Below, one piece after another: positions 17,189 to 26,117 of a stretch of 64,000 nt of DNA. Origin of the DNA: Marinobacter nanhaiticus D15-8W. GTDB taxonomy: Bacteria > Pseudomonadota > Gammaproteobacteria > Pseudomonadales > Oleiphilaceae. The first letter of the stretch is position 1; each line of letters begins with the position of its first letter. The position numbers and the translations under genes are program-made. The stretch covers positions 2,170,001 through 2,234,000 of the forward strand of contig NZ_AP028878.1 in NCBI RefSeq assembly GCF_036511935.1, written 5' to 3'. The notes beneath the pieces are model-generated. The model saw nothing but the letters and a program-made list of their open reading frames with translations. It ran no database searches and had not been told where the DNA came from.

Positions 17189-18124
17189 ATGAAATCAGCA
17201 TTTCTTTTCCCGGGCCAGGGATCGCAATCGGTAGGCATGCTGGCTGAAGCCGCAGAGACATGGCCGATTGTTGCCCAGACATTTTCGGAAGCCTCCGAGG
17301 TCCTCGGCTTCGATCTTTGGTCTATTTGTCAGAACGGCCCCGAAGACGAGCTCAACTCCACTGCCGTAACCCAGCCAGCGCTCCTTACCGCGAGTGTCGC
17401 TCTCTGGCGCCAGTGGTTCGTAGCTGACGGCCCGCGTCCCGATTTTCTTGCGGGTCACAGCCTTGGCGAATACAGCGCGCTCGTCGCCGCGGAAAGCCTT
17501 AACTTCTTCGACGCGGTGAAGCTGGTCCGTCTGCGCGGTGAGCTGATGCAAAACGCGGTGCCTGCCGGTAAAGGACGTATGGCGGCGGTGCTCGGACTCG
17601 AAGACGATGTCGTCATCGCGGCCTGCGAAGATGCCGCCGAAGGTGAGGTGGTCGCCGCCGTAAACTTCAACTCCCCGGGGCAAGTGGTGATCGCCGGTAA
17701 CGCCTCGGCGGTTGATCGGGCCATCGAGATCTGTAAAGGCAAGGGTGCAAAGCGCGCGCTGCCGCTGCCGGTGAGTGTGCCGTCTCATTGCGATCTCATG
17801 AAACCAGCGGCGGAAGAACTAGCCAAGGCATTGGACGACGTCAAGTTCAACGATGCTGTCATACCGGTCGTGCAGAATGTCAGTGCTGCGCCGGAACAGG
17901 ATAGCGATGCGCTTAAGGACAATCTCCTGCGCCAGCTCTATTCGCCGGTCCAGTGGACCGATTCCGTGCGTTACCTGACGGAAGAGGGCGTTTCGGTGGC
18001 GATCGAGTGCGGTGCGGGCAAGGTGCTTGCAGGTTTGGCGAAGCGCATCGATCGAAATCTGACTACATTTGGAATTGAGAATCCCGATTCGCTGCAAAAA
18101 GCCCTCGATGGATTTTCAAAATAA
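17189..18124 (+). CDS. fabD: Malonyl-CoA:ACP transacylase
   Basis: 311 residues. Loads malonyl groups from CoA onto ACP. FPGQGSQ at residues 7-13, active-site Ser91 in GHSLGEYSALVA and His200 in VPSHCDLM match E. coli Ser92/His201. The upstream gap of 134 bp shows no clear promoter and the ribosome binding site is weak. It is 23 bp upstream of fabG. Confidence 0.97.
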   Translation: MKSAFLFPGQGSQSVGMLAEAAETWPIVAQTFSEASEVLGFDLWSICQNGPEDELNSTAVTQPALLTASVALWRQWFVADGPRPDFLAGHSLGEYSALVAAESLNFFDAVKLVRLRGELMQNAVPAGKGRMAAVLGLEDDVVIAACEDAAEGEVVAAVNFNSPGQVVIAGNASAVDRAIEICKGKGAKRALPLPVSVPSHCDLMKPAAEELAKALDDVKFNDAVIPVVQNVSAAPEQDSDALKDNLLRQLYSPVQWTDSVRYLTEEGVSVAIECGAGKVLAGLAKRIDRNLTTFGIENPDSLQKALDGFSK

Positions 18125-18147
18125 GCGTTTAGGAGAAGGAAAGCGTT

Positions 18148-18891
18148 ATGTCGCTTGAAGGCAAGGTTGCCCTGGTTACTGGAGCCAGCCGTGGCATCGG
18201 ACGCGCGATTGCGCGTACCCTGGCTGCTAAAGGCGCCGAGGTTGTCGGTACCGCGACCACCCAGAACGGAGCGGATGCGATCACCGAAGACTTCCAGTCC
18301 CGTGGTGAGAACGGTTATGGCCTGGTTATGGACGTTGCCGATGCAGAAAGCATCGACGTCGGTCTCAAGACAATCGCCGAGAAATCCGGTGCTCCTCTGA
18401 TCCTGATCAACAACGCCGGTATTACACGGGATAACCTGTTGATGCGGATGAAGGAAGAGGACTGGGACGCGGTGATTGCTACCAATCTCAGTTCGGTCTA
18501 CCGCACCAGCAAGGCAGTCCTTCGTGGTATGGGTAAGGCTCGCTGGGGGCGGATCATCAACATCAGTTCCGTAGTCGCGGGTATGGGCAATCCTGGCCAG
18601 GTGAATTACTGTGCCGCCAAGGCCGGCGTGGAAGGTATGACGCGCAGTCTCGCCAAGGAGATGGCCAACCGTGGTATCACCGTGAACAGTGTTGCACCCG
18701 GTTTTATCGATACGGATATGACGAAGAAACTGGACGATGGCCAGAGGGACGCTATGATGAGTGTCATTCCTGCGGGCCGTCTGGGGGAACCTGAAGAAGT
18801 TGCTGCCGTAGTCGCGTTCCTGGCGTCGCCGGAAGCAGCCTATATTACAGGCGAATCCATTAACGTGAACGGCGGTATGTTCATGGGATAA
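18148..18891 (+). CDS. fabG: 3-oxoacyl-ACP reductase
   Basis: 247-residue short-chain dehydrogenase that reduces beta-ketoacyl-ACP with NADPH. Rossmann motif TGASRGIG, NNAG, catalytic Ser141, Tyr154 and Lys158 (YCAAK) and the C-terminal GGMFMG are typical of FabG. TAGGAGAAGG precedes ATG 18148. Confidence 0.97.
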   Translation: MSLEGKVALVTGASRGIGRAIARTLAAKGAEVVGTATTQNGADAITEDFQSRGENGYGLVMDVADAESIDVGLKTIAEKSGAPLILINNAGITRDNLLMRMKEEDWDAVIATNLSSVYRTSKAVLRGMGKARWGRIINISSVVAGMGNPGQVNYCAAKAGVEGMTRSLAKEMANRGITVNSVAPGFIDTDMTKKLDDGQRDAMMSVIPAGRLGEPEEVAAVVAFLASPEAAYITGESINVNGGMFMG

Positions 18892-18892
18892 T

Positions 18893-18943
18893 GGAGCTGT
18901 TCAGAAGCTCCTGAAGTCTTGTTGTAATCCCTTGAACAACAAG
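18893..18943 (+). other. two tandem hairpins in the fabG-acpP gap
   Basis: GGAGCT/AGCTCC (18893-18911, 7-nt loop) and CTTGTTG/CAACAAG (18918-18943, 12-nt loop) follow the fabG stop. Neither has a U-tract, so they may act as processing or stability elements and not terminators, allowing different fabG and acpP levels. Confidence 0.5.
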
Positions 18944-18963
18944 CCTTTAGCTTCAAACCCTGC

Positions 18964-18992
18964 TTGTTTGCGGGTGGGGATTAAACTAAACT
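18964..18992 (+). promoter_or_regulatory. candidate acpP promoter
   Basis: TTGTTT (18964-18969) and TAAACT (18987-18992) spaced 17 bp, 42 bp upstream of acpP. Matches are only 3/6 and 4/6, but a separate acpP promoter is the norm in E. coli. Confidence 0.35.
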
Positions 18993-19034
18993 GCACGCGA
19001 ATTTGTGCTTGGTTGCGAATTAAGTGAGGAAAAT

Positions 19035-19268
19035 ATGAGTACAGTCGAAGAGCGCGTTAAGAAGATTGTTTGCGAACAGCTGGGCGTGAAGGAGTCTGAA
19101 GTTCAGAGCACATCTTCTTTCGTAGAGGATCTGGGCGCCGATTCACTGGACACCGTTGAGCTGGTCATGGCCCTCGAAGAGGAGTTCGAGACCGAGATTC
19201 CCGACGAAGAAGCTGAAAAGCTCACCAGTGTTCAGGATGCGATCGACTACATTGTCGCGCACACCTGA
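19035..19268 (+). CDS. acpP: Acyl carrier protein
   Basis: 77-residue acidic protein, carrier of growing acyl chains. The phosphopantetheine site is Ser37 in [12 protein letters not shown] 19035 follows GAGGAAA; an in-frame GTG at 19005 lacks support and would add a non-homologous extension. A strong terminator follows. Confidence 0.98.
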   Translation: MSTVEERVKKIVCEQLGVKESEVQSTSSFVEDLGADSLDTVELVMALEEEFETEIPDEEAEKLTSVQDAIDYIVAHT

Positions 19269-19295
19269 TACTCAGACAGATTGAAAGCCAAGCAG

Positions 19296-19333
19296 AAGCC
19301 GTCCTTATTCGAGCAATAAAGGGCGGCTTTTTT
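19296..19333 (+). terminator. Rho-independent terminator after acpP
   Basis: AAGCCGTCCTTATT pairs with AATAAAGGGCGGCTT (one wobble, one bulge), loop CGAGC, followed by TTTTTT. Confidence 0.9.
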
Positions 19334-19637
19334 GTTCGCGTCCGCGTGATAGTCTCGGTATTGGCCCAGGCGTCGTCTGGGATATTACAGCTGTCGGACG
19401 TCGGGCTCCCTTCTTCCGCTGGTGCTGCGTTCACAAAGCGTGTCACAAAAGCGTCATTGGGTTTTGCGATAAACCGCTGACGCCTTAAGCTGACTGCCTG
19501 AGCCGGATGTAGCCGTTCTGCGCCCCGTATTGGGTTGATGCTTTACGGAAACGGCAATTAACCAAAGATAGCGTTGCCTGATTTCTGCAAATAATTAAAG
19601 ATCAGACAACAGATGCACAACGATAGGTGAAGGAATA
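19334..19637 (+). other. acpP-fabF spacer, no gene seen
   Basis: About 300 bp between the acpP terminator and fabF. No conserved reading frame or RNA gene was seen. A very weak promoter candidate (TTGCCT at 19574, TAAAGA at 19596) precedes fabF. Since the terminator separates the two genes, a fabF promoter must lie here. Confidence 0.5.
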
Positions 19638-20879
19638 ATGTCTGGACGACGTGTCGTAGTCACCGGTCTCGGTATGGTGTCTCCCGTAGGAAATGACGTG
19701 GCTTCCTCCTGGGAGAGTATCTGTGCCGGCAAGAGCGGTATCGGTCCGATCGATCGGTTCGATGCGGCCGATTTCAATACCCGCATCGGAGGCGCCATCA
19801 AGAACCTGGACCTCGAGCAATACCTCAGCGTGAAAGATGCGCGCAAGATGGATGCTTTCATCCACTACGGTATTGCAGCTGCATCCCAGGCGGTGGCGGA
19901 TAGCGGGCTGGATGGCGAAGATGCCTGTGACCTGGATCGCGTCGGTATCGCGATCGGTTCCGGCATTGGCGGCCTCGAGTTTATCGAAAGGAATGTCCTG
20001 ACGCTGGAGGAAAAGGGCCCGCGTAAGGTTTCGCCTTTCTTCGTGCCGGCGTCCGTCATCAACATGGTTGCCGGCAATGTGGCCATCAAGTTCGGGTTCA
20101 AGGGTCCGAATATCGCGATTACGACGGCCTGCACCACAGGTACCCATAACATCGGCTATGCCGCGCGTACCATCCAGTATGGGGACGCTGACGTGATGCT
20201 GGCCGGTGGTTCTGAAATGGCGACCACGCCCACCGGCGTTGCTGCCTTCGGCGCGGCGAGAGCCCTGTCCACCCGTAACGACGAGCCGGAAAAAGCCAGT
20301 CGTCCCTGGGACAAGGATCGGGATGGATTTGTTTTGAGCGACGGCTCGGGTGTGCTGGTTCTGGAAGAGCTCGAGCATGCCAGGCGCCGTGGCGCGACGA
20401 TCTATGGTGAAGTGATCGGGTTCGGCATGAGTGATGATGCCCACCACATTACGGCGCCTTCTGGTGAGGGCGCCCAGCGCTCCATGCGCAATGCGCTGCG
20501 GGATGCGGGTATCGATCTGGCGGAGATCGGCTACATCAACGCCCATGGCACCTCCACCTCTGTAGGCGATGTGGCGGAAGTGGACGCGGTGAAAGCGGTT
20601 TTCGGCGATCATGCCCGTAAACTGGCGATCTCCAGTACCAAGTCGATGACCGGTCACTTGCTTGGTGCCGCCGGCGCCGTTGAGGCCATCTTCTCGCTGC
20701 TGGCACTTCGGGACGGTATCCTGCCGCCGACCATCAACCTGGACAATCCAGAGGATGGCTGCGACCTGGACTTCGTTCCTCACCAATCCCGCAAGGCTGA
20801 TGTGCATGCGGCCCTTTCCAACTCCTTCGGTTTCGGGGGCACCAACGGCACACTGATCTTCCGCCGCTACGAGAACTGA
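19638..20879 (+). CDS. fabF: 3-oxoacyl-ACP synthase II
   Basis: 413 residues, like E. coli FabF. Condenses malonyl-ACP with acyl-ACP, and in E. coli controls cis-vaccenate synthesis. The Cys-His-His triad is Cys165 (TACTTGTHN), His303 (NAHGTSTS) and His340 ([10 protein letters not shown]). GAAGGAA precedes ATG 19638. Separated from acpP by a terminator, it starts a second unit with pabC, mltG and tmk (gaps of 8, 27 and 20 bp). Confidence 0.97.
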   Translation: MSGRRVVVTGLGMVSPVGNDVASSWESICAGKSGIGPIDRFDAADFNTRIGGAIKNLDLEQYLSVKDARKMDAFIHYGIAAASQAVADSGLDGEDACDLDRVGIAIGSGIGGLEFIERNVLTLEEKGPRKVSPFFVPASVINMVAGNVAIKFGFKGPNIAITTACTTGTHNIGYAARTIQYGDADVMLAGGSEMATTPTGVAAFGAARALSTRNDEPEKASRPWDKDRDGFVLSDGSGVLVLEELEHARRRGATIYGEVIGFGMSDDAHHITAPSGEGAQRSMRNALRDAGIDLAEIGYINAHGTSTSVGDVAEVDAVKAVFGDHARKLAISSTKSMTGHLLGAAGAVEAIFSLLALRDGILPPTINLDNPEDGCDLDFVPHQSRKADVHAALSNSFGFGGTNGTLIFRRYEN

Positions 20880-20887
20880 TCGGCGTC

Positions 20888-21700
20888 ATGGTCGAGTGTA
20901 TCTGGGCCGACCAGCAATCGCTTCCCGCGGATGATCGTGGCCTCGCTTACGGGGATGGTCTTTTCGAGACCATCCGCGTTCACAGCGATCAGCCGACCCT
21001 GTTTGATTATCATGTCCGACGTTTGTTCCAGGGCGCTGAACGCTTGTCGATCTCCCTGGCGTTCGATGACATTGTCGATACGATACAGGCGGCCGTCGAA
21101 CGCTACGGTAATGCCGATGACTGGATACTCAAGATCATCCTCACCCGCGGCACCGGTGGGCGAGGCTATCGCCCGGATCCAGCGTCCCGGCCGCGAATGA
21201 TTGCGAGTCGTCATGTTCTGCCGCCGGTACCCCAGGCGGGTATCGCGGTCAGCACATCGGAATGCGTGCTTACGGTCGATCCATTGCTGGCGGGGCTGAA
21301 GACGTTGAATCGCCTGCCCCAGGTGCTTGCCAGCCAGTCGATGCCGGACTGGGCGTACGAGGCGCTTATGACCAGTGGCCATGGCGACTACCTGGAAGGC
21401 ACCAAGACCAACCTGTTTGCCCGTCTGGACGACCGATGGGTGACACCACCGGTGGAACAGCTGGCCGTTGCTGGCGTGGCTCGTCAGGCTGTGATCGATT
21501 ATCTGGATTCGGCAGGGGAGCCTATAGACTATCGCGCCATCACGCCTGATGACCTCAGGCACACGGATTTCCAGGGCCTGGCGATTACCAACAGTATTTT
21601 CGGCGCCATTCCGGTCGCGGAAATCGACGGGCTGAGGTTGCCTACGGGTCCCTGCCTTGCCAAAATCCGGTCCTTCCTTGCTGAAGCCCTTGGCTTCTGA
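20888..21700 (+). CDS. pabC: Aminodeoxychorismate lyase
   Basis: 270-residue PLP fold-type IV enzyme releasing pyruvate from aminodeoxychorismate to give p-aminobenzoate for folate. Hallmarks are DRGLAYGDGLFET, the PLP lysine Lys138 in LKTLNRLPQVLA, EGTKTNLFA and the C-terminal TNSIFGAIPV. Its place between fabF and mltG is conserved in gammaproteobacteria. Confidence 0.94.
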   Translation: MVECIWADQQSLPADDRGLAYGDGLFETIRVHSDQPTLFDYHVRRLFQGAERLSISLAFDDIVDTIQAAVERYGNADDWILKIILTRGTGGRGYRPDPASRPRMIASRHVLPPVPQAGIAVSTSECVLTVDPLLAGLKTLNRLPQVLASQSMPDWAYEALMTSGHGDYLEGTKTNLFARLDDRWVTPPVEQLAVAGVARQAVIDYLDSAGEPIDYRAITPDDLRHTDFQGLAITNSIFGAIPVAEIDGLRLPTGPCLAKIRSFLAEALGF

Positions 21701-21727
21701 TTTCGCCTAAACGAACGGTTCCTTATC

Positions 21728-22768
21728 TTGCTTAAACGACTTCTTCTCGTCTCCATTCTCGGGCTCGTCCTGTTGGCCAGTGGCTCAGCGCTCTGGCTGT
21801 GGCAGGGGCTTCAGACACTAAAAGAGCCCGTTGACCTGCCAGAACCCGTGTTGTTCGACGTCGAGCAAGGCAGCGCGTTCAACTGGGTGGCTACCAAACT
21901 GGAGCGTGAGGGCCTTGTCGAGGATGCGTTGTGGCTGAAGATCTGGGGTCGTCTCAACCCTGATCGCAATGTCATCAAGGCAGGAACCTATGAGTTCGTG
22001 CCGCGTGAGACCCCGATAGCGATGGTGGGTAAGATGGTGCGGGGTGATACCAAGACCTGGTCGGTACAGTTCATCGAGGGCTGGCGCTTCAGCGAGCTAC
22101 GGGCGGCGTTGGCGAAGCAGTCGCACCTCGAACACCTTACCAAAGAGCTTACCGACGAAGAGATCATGGCGCGCCTGGGCAAGCCGGAGCAACACCCGGA
22201 AGGACGTTTCTTCCCCGACACCTACGTATATACCGGGAAGGAGACTGACCTGGATATCCTGCGCCGGGCCTACCAGCGTATGGAAGGTATCCTGACCGAA
22301 GAATGGCAGGGCCGCGCAGATGGGCTGCCTTACGAGACGCCGTATGAGGCGCTCATCATGGCGTCCATCGTCGAGAAGGAAACGGGCGTTCCCGACGAAC
22401 GTGGTCAGATAGCCGGCGTTTTTGTCAGGCGGATACAGAAGGGGATGCGGCTACAGACCGATCCGACCGTTATATACGGGTTGGGTGAGGACTATGATGG
22501 CAACATCACGCGCAAACACCTGCGCACCACAACGCCGTACAATACCTATCGTATCTCCGGTTTACCGCCCACGCCGATCGCGTTGCCCGGCCGTGATGCG
22601 ATCCACGCCTCATTGCACCCGCAGCCAGGAACCTCGCTCTATTTCGTCGCCCGCGGCGATGGTTCCCATGTATTCTCCGAGACGTTCAGCGAGCACCAGA
22701 AAGCCGTGCGGGAATACCAGTTGCAACGACGCTCCGATTACCGCTCGTCACCGCAGGCTCAACCGTAG
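21728..22768 (+). CDS. mltG: Endolytic murein transglycosylase MltG
   Basis: 346 residues. Cleaves nascent glycan strands at the inner membrane and is thought to set chain length. A single N-terminal transmembrane helix (about 5-25) precedes the YceG domain, with catalytic Glu216 in ASIVEKETGVP and the downstream RLQTDPTVIYGLG. The start is TTG 21728, because the membrane helix begins at once after it; no good ribosome binding site is visible. Confidence 0.94.
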   Translation: MLKRLLLVSILGLVLLASGSALWLWQGLQTLKEPVDLPEPVLFDVEQGSAFNWVATKLEREGLVEDALWLKIWGRLNPDRNVIKAGTYEFVPRETPIAMVGKMVRGDTKTWSVQFIEGWRFSELRAALAKQSHLEHLTKELTDEEIMARLGKPEQHPEGRFFPDTYVYTGKETDLDILRRAYQRMEGILTEEWQGRADGLPYETPYEALIMASIVEKETGVPDERGQIAGVFVRRIQKGMRLQTDPTVIYGLGEDYDGNITRKHLRTTTPYNTYRISGLPPTPIALPGRDAIHASLHPQPGTSLYFVARGDGSHVFSETFSEHQKAVREYQLQRRSDYRSSPQAQP

Positions 22769-22788
22769 GCGGTCCGGCGAACGCCCCA

Positions 22789-23442
22789 ATGGCAGACTCT
22801 ATGAAACGCGGAAACTTCATTACGTTTGAAGGCACCGAAGGTGTCGGCAAGTCCACCCAGCTCAAGCATGCCGAGAACTGGCTCCGGTCCCACGACATCG
22901 ACGTTGTCGTCACCCGTGAGCCCGGAGGAACGCCGCTGGCCGAGAACATTCGTGAACTGCTGCTGGCTCCGCGGGACGAACAGGTCGTCGACCTCACTGA
23001 GCTGCTACTGATCTTCGCTGCCCGCGCCCAGCACCTGAACACGTTGATCCTGCCGGAGCTCAATGCAGGGCGGTGGGTGCTGTGTGATCGCTTTACCGAT
23101 GCCACCTATGCATACCAGGGCGGGGGGCGCGGGGTGTCACGCAAGCAGATCGCGATCCTGGAAAACCTGGTCCAGGATGCCCTTCGGCCCGATCACGTCA
23201 TCCTGTTGGACGCACCGGTTGAAGTCGGTATGGCGAGGGCAAGGAAACGCGGTGAACTCGATCGCTTCGAGCGTGAGACCGTGGCCTTTTTCGAGCGCAT
23301 CCGCAGCACCTACCGTGAACGGGCAGTTTGCTGGCCTGAACGTTATCACGTGCTCGACGCGGCGCAATCGATCGAGGCGGTCACGGAAAGTCTGTCCAGA
23401 ACCCTGCAATCCATCCTCGACGTCCACGTTGCCGACTCCTGA
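22789..23442 (+). CDS. tmk: Thymidylate kinase
   Basis: 217 residues. Phosphorylates dTMP to dTDP. The P-loop EGTEGVGKST is near residues 14-23, followed by the DR motif in CDRFTDATYAYQGGGRG and the lid RARKRGELDRFE. ATG 22789 or ATG 22801 could be the start; neither has a clear ribosome binding site. In Pseudomonas it is followed by holB, pilZ and tatD; here those are absent. Confidence 0.96.
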   Translation: MADSMKRGNFITFEGTEGVGKSTQLKHAENWLRSHDIDVVVTREPGGTPLAENIRELLLAPRDEQVVDLTELLLIFAARAQHLNTLILPELNAGRWVLCDRFTDATYAYQGGGRGVSRKQIAILENLVQDALRPDHVILLDAPVEVGMARARKRGELDRFERETVAFFERIRSTYRERAVCWPERYHVLDAAQSIEAVTESLSRTLQSILDVHVADS

Positions 23443-23531
23443 CCTCAGCTGACAGTTCATGCCGAACCTGTCTAACGGGTCATTAGATTGTCTGCTACGC
23501 TTTTCAAGTGATCAAAAAATAACCGCATACG

Positions 23532-23555
23532 CATCCGGTCGGCGCAAACCGGATG
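23532..23555 (+). terminator. 8-bp hairpin after tmk
   Basis: CATCCGGT/ACCGGATG, perfect 8-bp arms with an 8-nt loop, 89 bp after tmk. It lacks a U-tract; it may end the fabF-tmk unit or sit in the leader of the DUF2235 gene. Confidence 0.4.
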
Positions 23556-23650
23556 TTCCCTCGCGCGCGAATGCCAATCGTGACCAATGTCGGGCAGCCG
23601 GATTGCTCGCGCACCTTGCAGTCCGTGAAGCGCTTGGAGGAAAGGCAGCC

Positions 23651-24979
23651 ATGTCCAAAGCTATCATCGTCTGCTGTGACGGAACGTGGAACCGGCCGGA
23701 GACCGAAGCCGAAAGGGTGGAGCCGTCCAACATCCTCAAGTGTACGCGAGCCTTGAAGGCGCACTCAGGGCGCCGGGACCAGGTCGTCTACTACGACGAG
23801 GGCATCGGGACTGCAGGTGGCCTGGATCGATGGCTCGGCGGTTTTCTCGGGGTGGGGCTCTCAGCCAATCTCCTGCAGGCCTACCGCTTCATCGCCAATA
23901 ACTGGGCGCCCACTGACGATATATACCTGTTGGGATTCAGTCGGGGGGCGTACACGGTGCGCAGCCTGGCCGGATTCATCCACGTTATGGGGCTGATGGC
24001 CAAGTCAGAGATGCGGCACCTGCCCCAGGCCTACCAGTGGTATCGGGCGGAGCCCGGCCCGGACCGCGACAAGCTGCCCCAGGCCCCCTTGGTCGAGGAA
24101 CTTCGGCAGACGAGTCGGCGTATTCCGGTCCGGTTTCTTGGCGTTTTCGATACGGTTGGGGCCCTGGGGATACCGGTGCCGGGACTGCGGCGGCTGTCGC
24201 GCCCCTGGGTGGGGTTTCACGATACGCAGTTGTGCGACTCGGTATCCTACGCGGTCCAGGCCCTTGCCATCGATGAGCGTCGTGCGCCTTTCCAGCCGGA
24301 TCTCTGGACACATGCCCAGGATGCGAGCGAACAGCAGGTTGAGTCTGTGAACCGACGAACCCTACAGGTCTGGTTGCCCGGTGTGCATAGCGACATAGGC
24401 GGCGGCTACCCGAGCACCGGCCTATCCGACCTGGCGCTTCAGTTCATGATCGCCCAGGCCAACCAGCATGGACTGGAATGGCAACTGGGCAATATCTTTT
24501 CCAGTGATCCGGACGATAGAATCCACGCGCCGCTGAACGACAGCTATAGCCTGGCCTACCGCGCTTTCGGCGAGCATCTGCGACCTATTGGCGGCCTACA
24601 GCGGGAGCAAGCGGGGCTGGAGGTGTCCGTCAGCGAGAAGATCCATATCTCTGCAATGAACCGCCTGGAGGGCGGCGGCATGTTCGATAACCGCCGCAAT
24701 CTCGAGACGGCGCTCGAAGATGGGGCGCCGGTCTTCCATGAGCGGCGTCACCTTAGACTGAAAGTGCCGGAGAGCCTTTCAGTGGCGGACATGCCGGATG
24801 TCGGCGAGGTTTGCACGCTCGTGAATATGTCCGAATCCGGCGCGCGCCTGCACTACAGCGGCAACGGCGCTGTGAGTGAAGGCGCTTCCTTGCGGCTTCG
24901 GCATCCACGCATTGGCGATCGGAAGGCTCGAGTCAAGTGGTGTCTGGGTAATGAGGTTGGTGTCGAATTTGCAGCGTAG
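23651..24979 (+). CDS. DUF2235 alpha/beta hydrolase fused to a C-terminal PilZ domain
   Basis: 442 residues from ATG 23651, chosen because GGAGGAAAGG lies just upstream; the frame is open further back without a ribosome binding site. The DUF2235 domain (1-350) begins with IIVCCDGTWN and carries a complete triad: Ser97 in GFSRGAYTVRS, Asp167 in FDTVGALG and His246 in VHSDIGGGY. DUF2235 includes type VI secretion phospholipases of the Tle1 family. The tail (363-442) is a PilZ domain with RRHLR (365-369) and NMSESG (392-397), both c-di-GMP-contact motifs. Inference: a hydrolase whose activity or location responds to c-di-GMP. No signal peptide, vgrG, PAAR or immunity-like gene is adjacent. Substrate unknown. 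Confidence 0.88.
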   Translation: MSKAIIVCCDGTWNRPETEAERVEPSNILKCTRALKAHSGRRDQVVYYDEGIGTAGGLDRWLGGFLGVGLSANLLQAYRFIANNWAPTDDIYLLGFSRGAYTVRSLAGFIHVMGLMAKSEMRHLPQAYQWYRAEPGPDRDKLPQAPLVEELRQTSRRIPVRFLGVFDTVGALGIPVPGLRRLSRPWVGFHDTQLCDSVSYAVQALAIDERRAPFQPDLWTHAQDASEQQVESVNRRTLQVWLPGVHSDIGGGYPSTGLSDLALQFMIAQANQHGLEWQLGNIFSSDPDDRIHAPLNDSYSLAYRAFGEHLRPIGGLQREQAGLEVSVSEKIHISAMNRLEGGGMFDNRRNLETALEDGAPVFHERRHLRLKVPESLSVADMPDVGEVCTLVNMSESGARLHYSGNGAVSEGASLRLRHPRIGDRKARVKWCLGNEVGVEFAA

Positions 24980-25092
24980 TTAACGGGGGTAGCGAATGGC
25001 AGGATTCGATGCCGGGCACGCGGGGTGGTAGCAACCACACAGGGTCCGGGTGAATCTAGCCTGCGCATGTGTTTAAATAGGCGACAATTCCA

Positions 25093-25905
25093 GTGACGGC
25101 CATATTTCCACCTATGCTCAACGCCCGAGTCCTGAAGCTGCCTGAGAATGCGGCCCAGCATACCCATGAACATCATCAGGTGGTGATCGGTCTGCAGGGA
25201 AACTCGGGGCTCGCGGGGCAGGGTTGGGGCGTCGACCTCGATAACCGCAGGGCCTGCCTGGTGCCCACCGAAACCCGGCACGACTATTTCGGCAACGATA
25301 TCAACCATGTGTTGGTGATCGACCTGGACCGTGCGGCACCCGCCCTGTCCAATCCGCAGCACCATGACTATGATCGTCTGGCTCCTCTGTTCGATCGACC
25401 GCAACACCTGGATATGGATACTCGCTTGCAGAGCCTGATCCATCTGTGTGCATCGGAGTTGAACCAGGCCCCGGAAAATCGTTCCCTGCATGAACATTTT
25501 GCCACCGGCATTGTCCACTGCCTGTCCAATCGCCTGAGCGAGAGATATCGGTTCAGTCGGCGCCGGCCCCAGACTTTTGATGTGGCGGCGATCCGACGTT
25601 ACATCCATGCCCACCTGCACCAAAAGATCACTATCAGGGACCTGGCCAGTGAGGCCTGCCTCAGTGTCAGTCGGTTTCATGAAACCTTTCGTGAGATGAC
25701 TGGCGTCAGCCCTCATCAATATGTCATCCAGGTGCGACTGGAGCAGGCGGTCCGTCTGCTTACGACGACGTCACTGTCAGTATCCGAAATCAGCTACCGA
25801 AGCGGCTTTTCCTCACAGAGCGCCTTTACCAATGCACTCCGAAAACACAAAGGTATGACGCCGGCGAAAATGCGTTTGGAACAGTCAGTTGTGACCGTTG
25901 AGTGA
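25093..25905 (+). CDS. AraC-family transcriptional regulator
   Basis: 270 residues. The N-terminal half (1-165) is a cupin-like sensing domain with a His-rich HTHEHHQVVIG. The C-terminal half (about 170-265) is the double helix-turn-helix, with RDLASEACLSVSRFHETFRE and the second helix SVSEISYRSGFSSQSAFTNA. It lies upstream of putP in the same orientation, like PruR-type activators of proline use, so proline-dependent control of putP is a reasonable guess. GTG 25093 has AGGCG upstream; ATG 25114 is an alternative start. Confidence 0.85.
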   Translation: MTAIFPPMLNARVLKLPENAAQHTHEHHQVVIGLQGNSGLAGQGWGVDLDNRRACLVPTETRHDYFGNDINHVLVIDLDRAAPALSNPQHHDYDRLAPLFDRPQHLDMDTRLQSLIHLCASELNQAPENRSLHEHFATGIVHCLSNRLSERYRFSRRRPQTFDVAAIRRYIHAHLHQKITIRDLASEACLSVSRFHETFREMTGVSPHQYVIQVRLEQAVRLLTTTSLSVSEISYRSGFSSQSAFTNALRKHKGMTPAKMRLEQSVVTVE

Positions 25906-25993
25906 ACTGGGCCGGTGTATAGAGTGAATTCCCGCAGGATTCTGCAAAAAAATCGGAGAATTCTGTAACTCGGGCATCCGTACTAATACTAAC

Positions 25994-26117
25994 CTATACC
26001 GTTCGATGAACTCCCGCCCCTGTAACCGCCAGGGTCGCAGAGCACTCAGTGTTGTCTATAGTGAATGGGGGAGTCGAACGGATAGCCGCCGGAACACGCC
26101 GGCCGTTATTCATCGAA
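25994..26117 (+). promoter_or_regulatory. inverted and alternative repeats upstream of putP
   Basis: Left arm 25994-26015 (CTATACCGTTCGATGAACTCCC) reduced to its core CCGTTCGA...CTCCC pairs with GGGAGTCGAACGGATAG at 26069-26085, leaving an A and a 4-nt bulge. The TTCGATGAA within the left arm also pairs perfectly with TTCATCGAA at 26109-26117, so two pairings are mutually exclusive. Either a set of regulator half-sites or a switching leader is possible. The remaining 25906-26275 gap shows no gene and no convincing promoter. Confidence 0.55.

Noticed and set aside
23459..23650. N-terminal extension of the DUF2235-PilZ protein
   Set aside because: The extra 64 codons lack homology to the family and include a perfect hairpin, while ATG 23651 has a strong ribosome binding site and the family start motif right after it.
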